Assembly (NCBI GenBank): GCA_914767715.1
Contig: OU612070.1
Location: forward strand, 1,071,501 to 1,135,500
Reading direction: 5' to 3'
Length of the DNA: 64,000 bases
Origin: Membranipora membranacea
Lineage: Eukaryota > Bryozoa > Gymnolaemata > Cheilostomatida > Membraniporidae
Shown: piece by piece, positions 37,301 through 64,000 of the stretch
Position numbering within the stretch: the first letter of the stretch is position 1
Layout: every line of letters begins with the position of its first letter
Translations under genes and position numbers: made by a program
Notes under the pieces: model-generated
Told to the model about the DNA's origin: nothing
Database searches by the model: none
Seen by the model: only the letters and a program-made list of their open reading frames with translations

Positions 37301-39113
37301 CAAAATCATTTGGGTGAAGACAAATTGGCTTATCTATACTATCTGTTGAGGTGGTTGATATCATTGTGGTTGATTTGATTACAGAAATGCTGACAATTCA
37401 TTTTGCCATCACTGGGCTCAATATGGAGTTTTTCATACTAGACCTCGTTACAAAACTCCAGTCTAAAGTTGTATTATAGTCAATATCTACAAATATACCC
37501 TTTTGATGAGCGTCATGTAATATCATATTACTTACCGGGCATTCCCTTCTCCAGTATAAAGCCTCTGATCTTACCATCGTCGCGGTCACACTTAGCCCAG
37601 ACAATGAGCACATCGGCAACAGGTGAGTTAGTAATCCATGTCTTACTTCCCGAAACATTATAACACTTCTTCTGTTCATCCCATACTGCCTTAGTTTCCA
37701 TACCACCTGAAACGCATCAACATATTATACCAATGCAAATGACCCTCTCATTGGGCTGGACATCATTTATGCATTTAAAATAATAATAAACTTATTTATA
37801 TAACGCTCAATAAAATTGTTTAGAACACTGAATTCTAAGCATTGTACATGAGATCAAATATTAAAATCTAAACATAGCTTCAGTAGCTGAGGAGTAGCTG
37901 TTTGTTTTATCATTTATTTTATTAGATCATGTGTTTCAGCGCGAGCATAGCGTCATTCATATAATTATCGATTGACAACCACCTCTGACTTTGATACCTA
38001 GTACAACCGCCATTAAGGCACGGGATACATTTACTTTAGATTGAAATATATTTAGCAGACTGCAATTTCTATACCTGAGTCAGATTTAAACAAGGTCTGA
38101 GATTAAACTTGTGATCTAACTCTCTAATCTCTCACCTGGATCTGAGCCAGCGTTTGGCTCAGTCAGTCCGAAACATCCAACAAGCTGGCCACTAGCCAGG
38201 CCAGGCAGGAACTTGTCTTTTTGTGCTTTGCTACCGAATGTGTTGATAGGATGCATAACCAGGGATGACTGGACACTCATAGCGGATCTACAATCAATAT
38301 TTCAAGATCATAAAGACAACTTTTCCAAACTAGGCTCAACCTTTAGTCCAATAGAGCCATGGTTACAAGGGAATGGCATCGGTGTGGCAGACAATCATTC
38401 CATCTATTTTCAAATCATTTGTGTGGTATAAGTTTTTCATATAAGATTTTGGTAATAAATACACATTGATCGGGATTATAGACATTGTTCTGACAAATTA
38501 ACCTGACACTAATTTTGATGGGCTGAAGACGGTAAGCCTACCTGTAACTACTGTCAATCCTTTCTATCTCTCTAGCGATCAAACCATAAGCTACAGAAGA
38601 TACTCCGGCGCAACCGTAATCTATAACGATATATAAATGTTGTTAAAAGATGGCAGGACTTACCTGGAGCACAAGATAAGAGATTGACAAAGCGAAAATA
38701 GTTTTGAGGACAAGGGCTAAGATTTTGTTTTTGTGGTTGAATATACTGATTTACAGCATAATTGCTATTATTTGCTTGAAGTTGAGACTAACTAAACTAA
38801 GCAGCCTATCTAATTCTATACCTTTAATGGTTGGGCCCAAAAACCCAAGAGCACCCATCTCCTTTAGCACTCCCTCATCAGATCTCTCATGCCTATTAGC
38901 TTCCAAAATTCTAGGCATTAGCTTCTGCTGACAATAAGACTTCACCTGGTCTCTCATCAGAATCTCTTCATCAGTCAGCTGTGTTTCCAAATTCAGAGCG
39001 TCTGTCCAGTCAAATTGTATTGTAGATGCAGCTCTTTTGACATTTTTCCTAGCTTCTGAGGAAGCCAGCTTATTTGCTTGACTTGCTAAAGTAACTAACT
39101 TGGATCTGAACAT
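34308..39113 (-). CDS. GCDH: Glutaryl-CoA dehydrogenase, mitochondrial
   Basis: Eight exons with matching phases: 39113-38822, 38620-38542, 38287-38136, 37706-37536, 37123-37001, 36170-35979, 35554-35469 and 34484-34308, giving 423 residues (human about 438). The enzyme is a homotetrameric FAD acyl-CoA dehydrogenase of the matrix that oxidises and decarboxylates glutaryl-CoA to crotonyl-CoA in lysine and tryptophan breakdown. Visible signatures: a basic, Ser/Ala-rich presequence (residues 1-30), [43 protein letters not shown], the flavin-site segment [27 protein letters not shown], the FAD/CoA helices [16 protein letters not shown], and [16 protein letters not shown]. The catalytic base is the glutamate of TYEGTHD. 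The start is the first ATG of the open stretch; an AG just upstream leaves a 5' UTR exon possible. An orphan copy of its last two exons is at 20976-22513. Confidence 0.94.
34999..35048. repeat. 25-bp direct repeat, two copies
   Basis: Two exact adjacent copies beginning CACTAGACACGCTTACAG, in the last GCDH intron. Only one degenerate counterpart region is seen in duplication copy 1. Confidence 0.9.
36478..36852. mobile_element. hAT-type MITE with 8-bp target duplication
   Basis: The left end CAGGGGCGTATATT and right end AATATACGCCACTG are inverted repeats. CTGTAGAC lies directly outside both (36470-36477 and 36853-36860), an 8-bp target duplication typical of hAT elements. The inside has a GC-rich hairpin (GGCGCTTAAGCGCC, 36590-36603) and, on the minus strand, a TAGCTCAGTGTGTAGAG A-box-like motif. 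It is inserted in a GCDH intron between the exons at 37001 and 36170. Confidence 0.9.
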
Positions 39114-39561
39114 ATTTGGAGGTTTTATGGATCCCAACAGCTAAATATAGAGAGAGAAATAGGGGCAGAGGAGTTGTTATGAGTCTTATGCAAAATTTAG
39201 TTTTATGCAAGCAGTGAAAGCAACTTGATGGATCGGTTATAATTTCTTCAATGAGGTATCTTGTATTCTAGTATAATTTCCTTGAGGATTATGTAGTAGT
39301 TTCTCATTGTGCAATCAAAAATAGTTCTATGTTTGTGGTCTATAAACTGGAATAGAATCTCGGGCTACACTTTTATGGGCATGATAAATCTCGAGGACAG
39401 CAAGGTTATTTGGGTACAGAAGACCTCCCTCTATCAACTCCCCTATCATGTTTGGTGCAACTAGAGAACTTGATTTTTAAAATGTAAGTTCCTTATTTTA
39501 AATTGAATTTGTTATGAACAACACATTATTGATGTTCTTTTGTTAGCTTATGTTCCATCAA

Positions 39562-39632
39562 TATCCTTGCTCAGTCAACTCAGTCTCTCTCTAACACTCA
39601 GTTAGAGAGAGACTGACTGGCTAAGCAAGGAT
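39562..39632. repeat. Hairpin with 32-bp arms near the LINE 3' side
   Basis: ATCCTTGCTCAGTCAACT, then CTCTCTCTAAC, faces GTTAGAGAGAG and AAGCAAGGAT across a 6-bp spacer, with a few mismatches. A related GACTGAGCAAGGAG recurs at the other side of the retrotransposon near 41910, so the hairpin may bear on its insertion. Confidence 0.8.
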
Positions 39633-39761
39633 GTCTCACCTGATGATTCTTAGCTCCTAGCGCCGACTTCAGCGTCGTGACTTCAGGAACGTTAAAAACT
39701 CATGAATCGTTTTACGTTTCCAGGTCATTTACCGGTAAACCAATAAGGAACAGCTTTACAT

Positions 39762-41954
39762 CTAACCGGGGTTCGGGGCAGGGGCTGTTAATAGTGGGCA
39801 ACCAGGCAGTAGACAGTTCCAGTCTTTGGCAGTTCTAACAAAAAAGAACCGGCGATAGTGCAGAGTGTTGGTAGATGGAATGAAATACTGCTGTGCATGG
39901 CGTCTGCTGGAGTGGTGTGTTGATCTAGACACATGTTCATTGATGATGTGAGGAGCATTAAAGTGGTAGGTGCGAAAGACCTGCAGTCGCCTACACTTAC
40001 GGCGGTCATCCAGTGGTTGAAGGTCAAGCTTTGAGAGAAGACCTGTGGTGCTGGTTTTCCTGTCGCTGCGCCGGATGCCACAGATAAACCGGGCTGCACG
40101 ACGCTGAACTGCTTGGAGTTTGGTCTCTACAGTCTGGGTAAGAGTGTCCCAAGCGCAGGAAGCATACTCGAGTACTGGTCTCACTAGCTGTTTGTAGGCG
40201 GTGGAGCGAATGTCTTCTGATGTTGTGAGGACATTACGTCGTATGAAGGCTAGGGTGGCATTTGCCTTACTAGTGATTTTGGCTATGTGTTCGTGCCAGG
40301 ATAGTTTTGAGTCAACATACACACCAAGGTATTTGGTGCAGTTGGTGCGGGGGATCTCGATGTTGTGGAGTTTGTAGGAGTTCTCTGATGGGCGTTTCTT
40401 CCTTGTGAAACAAATATGCTCACATTTCGAGGGATGAAACTCCATGTCCCACTGATTCTCCCACTGCTCAAGCCTGCTCAAATCATCTTGGAGTGTTTGG
40501 TGGTTGATTGCATCAGAGTATACAATTGTGTCGTCAGCAAACAATCGTACTGTTGACTTGATGTTGTCGGGCATATCATTGATGTTGTACAAGAAAAGAG
40601 TTGGGCCGATCACTGAACCCTGAGGAACTCCTGAGGTGACAGGGGAGACGTCTGACTCTTCTCCTTCAACTACAACCTTCTGGGTCCTGTTCATAAGGAA
40701 GTCATCAATCCATGATAACACTTGAAAGGACACTCCGTACGTTGCTAACTTCAGTAATAGTTTGCTGTGGTTAACTTTGTCAAAGGCTTTTGAGAAGTCC
40801 AACACACAAGCATCTGTCTCGATCCCTTTGTCAAGGTTTTTGGCGATATCATTGGCTAGTTCAATGAGTTGGCGTTCGCAACCGTGGTCTTCCCGAAAGC
40901 CGTGCTGGTTCTTGAAGAACAGTCCCTGTGACTCAGCATAAGATGTTAGTTGACTGGTGACAATATGCTCTAGAACTTTGCTGACTACACAGGTAAGACT
41001 AACAGGCCTGTAGTTGGATGGTAAGCACTTGTCCCCTTTCTTGAAGATTGGCGATATTATGGCCTTCTTCCAGTCCAGTGGAACAGACCCTTTGTCGAGT
41101 GAGAGTTGGAAAAGACTCGATAGTGGTGCGGTAAGTACGTCAGCCAGCTCTCGGAGCACCCTGGGACTAATGCCGTCTGGGCCCGTGGCCTTGTATGGGT
41201 TTAGAGTTCTAAGTTGCTTGTGGACGCCGTTAGTGGATATGGAGATGTTGGGCATGACTGATTTAAGGGTCAATGTCAGGTAGTCTATTCTTGGCGTTGG
41301 CTTGGAGAAGACTGACATGAATTGCTGATTCAGCAGGTTGGCCTTCTCCTTAGCAGTGGTAGTCAGAGCACTTCCTTTCTTCGGAGGGCCTATATTAGAG
41401 ACAGCAGATGAGCGTCTGTGTTTGATATAGGTCCAGAAGCGTTTTCAGATGTTTCGTTGGGATTTATCTTCTTCGGTAAACAAGCGGTGCACATAGTCGG
41501 CATGTTCTGTCCTCAGTTGCTTCTTTACTAAGGCACGATATAAAAGATACCTTGCCTCCAGACGAGGGCAACCTCTTTTCTTGACACGCTTGTAAAGTCT
41601 ATTCCTGATCTTTATCAGCTTATGGAGGTCTTTTGTTATCCAGGGACAGGAATCCTTACGCTTGGGTTTCCGCCGAGGGATATAGATCTCCATAGCCTCC
41701 AGGATTAGTGTTTTGATATCAGTCCATAGTTCGTCAGGACTTGTGTGGTATTGCTGATCTATGCTGGTGAGGCGGGGTGCGAGGTATTGTGTCATACCCT
41801 GCCAATCAGCGTGTCTGTACAACCATATTTTTCTGAGTTTTTGTGTTCTGTTAATAGCAGTGACATTGATCTCAAAGAACACAGCTGGATAGTAACAGGT
41901 AACTCCTTGGACTGAGCAAGGAGTACTTGGACTGAGTGACTTAATTAGTTTCAA
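39762..41954 (-). mobile_element. Non-LTR (LINE) retrotransposon, 5'-truncated, one in-frame stop
   Basis: The reverse transcriptase frame (to TAA at about 39762) has the RT order GPDGISPRVL, PIFKKGD, NYRPVSLTCVVSKVLE, NQHGF, DFSKAFDKVNH (motif A), SGVPQGSVIGP, the catalytic FADDT (motif C) and KYLGVYVD, then the C-terminal region of jockey/CR1-like elements. Upstream, 41954-41445 encodes the linker to the endonuclease (WLYRHADWQGM, CPWITKDLHKLI). The same reading phase joins both parts, broken only by one TGA between SQRNI and KRFWTYIKHRR. The endonuclease domain itself is missing except perhaps a trace at the extreme 5' end. It is dead or dependent as it stands. The 3' UTR boundary (about 39640) is uncertain. 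Confidence 0.92.
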
Positions 41955-42417
41955 AATATTACTACAATCTCCAATACATGATTGATACAGGGGTACAAAT
42001 AGTACATTATAAATAATATAAATGATAGGCTATCAATATCATGTTCATTTCAAAGGCAGTAGAGTACACTACATTGTTGTCAATCCCTGGGGCTTGCATC
42101 TGAGATGTATTTTGCCCATCATCATGTTGTCCAGTATCAACAATCCAAACTGTAATAATCCTAATACTGGACATAACATTACGCCACGTGATCTAGCCCA
42201 AGTTTCCAGGGATGGGGTGAGTGAAGGACCTCACCCTTAGCACGGGGTGGGGAGTCAAAACTGAGAGTGGGCTGCGATTATTCAGCAACAGACATTGGGA
42301 TACATGCACTTCACATTCATCTAACGATGTTGAAGTGGATAACTATAATAAGGTATTGAATATATGCATATTATGTGTAAAAAGATGATGTTGAGCAATC
42401 TTTGTGAGCAACCTTAC

Positions 42418-42447
42418 CAGAGACTATAGATATATCTATAGTCTCTG
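42418..42447. repeat. Perfect 30-bp palindrome
   Basis: The left half CAGAGACTATAGATA is followed directly by its exact reverse complement. It lies in gene-free DNA between the two LINE remains. Nothing else marks it as a site. Confidence 0.95.
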
Positions 42448-42639
42448 ACCATACCACTAGATATAGCGTTATACCTATGTGGTAATTTAATAATACATTA
42501 CTATGGTTTGATAAATATGTCAGATAAATAATATATATTCATGGGGAGAGCTTTAAACATCTGATGAATACAGATCCCAAATTAAACATTTTATATTTGT
42601 ATTAATCTTGGATTTTATTCCAGCTGATCTGTCATGGGA

Positions 42640-43480
42640 GCTGGATTGATAGAGGATGAATTTTTTTGTGTTTTGAAGGTCAAGTTATCCTCATTGTCTC
42701 AGATTTATTTTCGTTGAATTTCATTTGCCACAATTGTGACCAATCAAAGAGTTGTGAAAGGTTACTTCGCAGGCTATTTTTGTCCTGTTGATCAGTAATT
42801 TTCTTATAAAGAAGGGAATCATCGGCAAAAAATATGAGGGAACTAAATTCAATAGTTCAGTGGATCTTTCTAAGAGCCTTTTTTATGAATGGGGATGACA
42901 TTGGTGGTTTTCCAAATAGTGGATATCGATCCCTGGTCTAGCGTATATTGGATAATTTTGGTTACAGATTTGTACACATGGAGGTCATAAACTTCAACAG
43001 AGCTGGTGTTAAATTATCTGGCACTTCACTTATTGAGGGACCCAGTTAATCCAACAAATTACTATTATTATAGATTTGTTTTGGTTGTGTTTATGAGTAG
43101 TTGGTAAAGGAAGATTACCATTATCTAGTGTGAACACTGTAAAGTAAAAGCATTGACAAACCTCTCTGATATACCCTGGTCATCAGACGCACCATCATGC
43201 GATTTGATTGTGTTGTTTTGTCTGCGCTTGTTGGAAATGAATTTGTACAGCGGTTTAGAGTCCCCCTGAACCAGTTTGTCACAAATTTTATGTCGATTTG
43301 ACGGCTATCACAATCATCATTAGTTTGGGCTTTACATGGCTCACATTGCTCATTGAGTTTAGCTGTGTTGGCGCTATTTGGATGCTTTCTTAAATTTTTT
43401 TTCATTCTCTTGTCCTTTCTTATTTGCCTGTCTCACATGTACCGGTGATTTTTTTCTGTACATGGCAGGGTAATTTGGGA
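42640..43480 (-). mobile_element. Second, heavily decayed LINE remnant
   Basis: With frame changes and stops, the minus strand still shows the linker CDKLVQGDSKPLYKFIS (about 43270), PDNLTPALLKF (about 43010) and the catalytic-box region IFFADDSLLYKK followed by LSQLFDWSQLWQMKFN (about 42830-42710). The order is that of a non-LTR RT, but the sequence differs from the element at 39762-41954, so it is a different family or a much older copy. Confidence 0.75.
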
Positions 43481-43804
43481 TGTGGGTACAAGAAATCTCC
43501 AAGAAATTGTCTTTCTCTCATGTTTGAGAGAACTAAGATTGTGAAAGCCTACCAATATCATAGATAAATTATGATGCAAAATATAAGGTCATTGTGTAAA
43601 AAATTTGGTCATAAATAAAATACCCCGGGCATCCCCTAACATTGTGTTTTCACACCCATCAGGTAATGTTGCCTGTATCTATATGACTATGGATGGCAGC
43701 AGAGTGATAAAAATTGGTTGGTATGTGTAATGAAGCAGGGAGATTTTAAATCTGGCATCCATTAGGCTCTCGTCCATCCCTTGTCTATCAATCTTTAAGG
43801 CGAT

Positions 43805-43837
43805 ATAAATATATATATATATATGTATATATAGATA
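43805..43837. repeat. AT microsatellite
   Basis: An alternating TATATA tract with an internal TGTATA, in gene-free DNA upstream of the ABCC gene. Confidence 0.9.
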
Positions 43838-44472
43838 TAAATTCAATGTAACTTGTGAGTAAAATCCATAGGCATAATATATTAGGCCTAAAAGCTTCAT
43901 GATTTGATAAATTTTGTTTTTGGTTGGCTGCACCCTCCTCAACTGATAAGCTGACGCCTGCGACTGATCAAAGGCAGGGGAAACTCCACATGCCGGCATA
44001 CTGGATTAAGTTCCTCTCTGCCTGTTAAAACCTGAAGATCAACTTCGGCCTGGCCTTTTGCTTAGTTCCAAATTGCAACACAATGACTGCATGAGTAATT
44101 GACATCCCTTTATCACGACTTGAAATGGTAGGCCTAATGTAGGAAAATGTCACTCCAGATGAGATATTATTCATTTTAAGATTGCGTTTATCATACCCAT
44201 GTGTTCTCCATGTTGCGAAATAAGGAAAAAGCAGAAATTGTATGTATGGTGCAATGACATTTTGAGCAAATAAACAACAGACAAAGGTATGTTTCCCAGA
44301 AATATTATAATCTGTATTGCAAAATATATCTGTGCATGTTGCACCATCACAAGCAAGAAAGTCATGCATTTTGTTATATCAAACTATGAATTATTTGTAG
44401 TGCTAGAACAATGTTACCTAGACGTTGACTGCAGACAGGTGGTGATATCTTGATGGGCTACACTTATCAGTA

Positions 44473-63829
<19,357 letters not shown>

Positions 63830-64000
63830 GTAGTACATGGTGCGGCTACTAACTGATCTGTCTGGGTGCTTCATACAATTAATGGTTTTGGTGCGTTATG
63901 CCAGTGTTGAGGGATTTCAACTTTGAGCAAAATTGAGAACTGGTGAAATCGTCTATCGCATGTGATATTGGTTACAGTCTTGTGATTATTTTTTCCACTG

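Overview
The window is nuclear DNA of an animal, most likely an invertebrate. Its genes are split by many GT-AG introns of a few hundred bases to about 8 kb, the intergenic DNA is AT-rich, and it is full of short inverted-repeat elements, a tRNA-derived SINE, non-LTR retrotransposon pieces and minisatellites. The recognisable proteins (CEP170-like, ACBD6, glutaryl-CoA dehydrogenase, a secreted C-type lectin, an MRP-type ABC transporter) are metazoan in character. I cannot name the phylum. No prokaryotic or viral genome features are seen.

Layout. 1.3-10.9 kb: minus-strand 5' half of a CEP170-like centrosome/microtubule gene (11 exons; the 3' part lies off the left edge). Its third intron has the terminal dinucleotides and branch motif of a U12-type AT-AC intron. 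10.9-16.2 kb: no recognised gene. 16.2-18.4 kb: ACBD6, plus strand, three exons. 21.0-22.5 kb: orphan last two exons of a glutaryl-CoA dehydrogenase (GCDH) copy, minus strand. 22.5-31.9 kb: unique DNA with SINE-like repeats and a C-type lectin gene (25.9-27.5 kb, minus) that has a TATA box, a 5' UTR exon, a signal-peptide exon and one apparent one-base frameshift. 31.9-33.3 kb: broken ACBD6 remnant. 34.3-39.1 kb: complete eight-exon GCDH gene, minus strand. 39.8-43.5 kb: two non-LTR retrotransposon remains. 44.5-63.8 kb: first half of a long ABCC/MRP transporter, plus strand, 19 exons, running off the right edge.

How it fits together. The ACBD6/GCDH arrangement is best explained by one tandem duplication of a segment running from the 3' part of ACBD6 exon 1 to the GCDH intron before its last two exons. 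Each junction keeps one whole gene: ACBD6 upstream of the first copy, GCDH downstream of the second. The broken gene ends lie between them. Later insertions (a 1.66 kb TIR element, a hairpin with a 16-bp minisatellite, a large palindrome) differ between the two copies. In the ABCC gene, intron 1 is about 8.0 kb and about 97% of it is one 33-bp minisatellite of about 235 units, which stops 39 bp before the exon 2 acceptor. Each unit carries donor-like, branch-like, polypyrimidine and AG signals in the gene's own orientation. Its 2584-codon reverse-strand reading frame is judged an artefact.

Limits. All homology calls are from pattern recognition without database searches. Splice sites were placed by hand from GT-AG (or AT-AC) signals, reading frame and family alignment from memory. 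Transcript support is absent.
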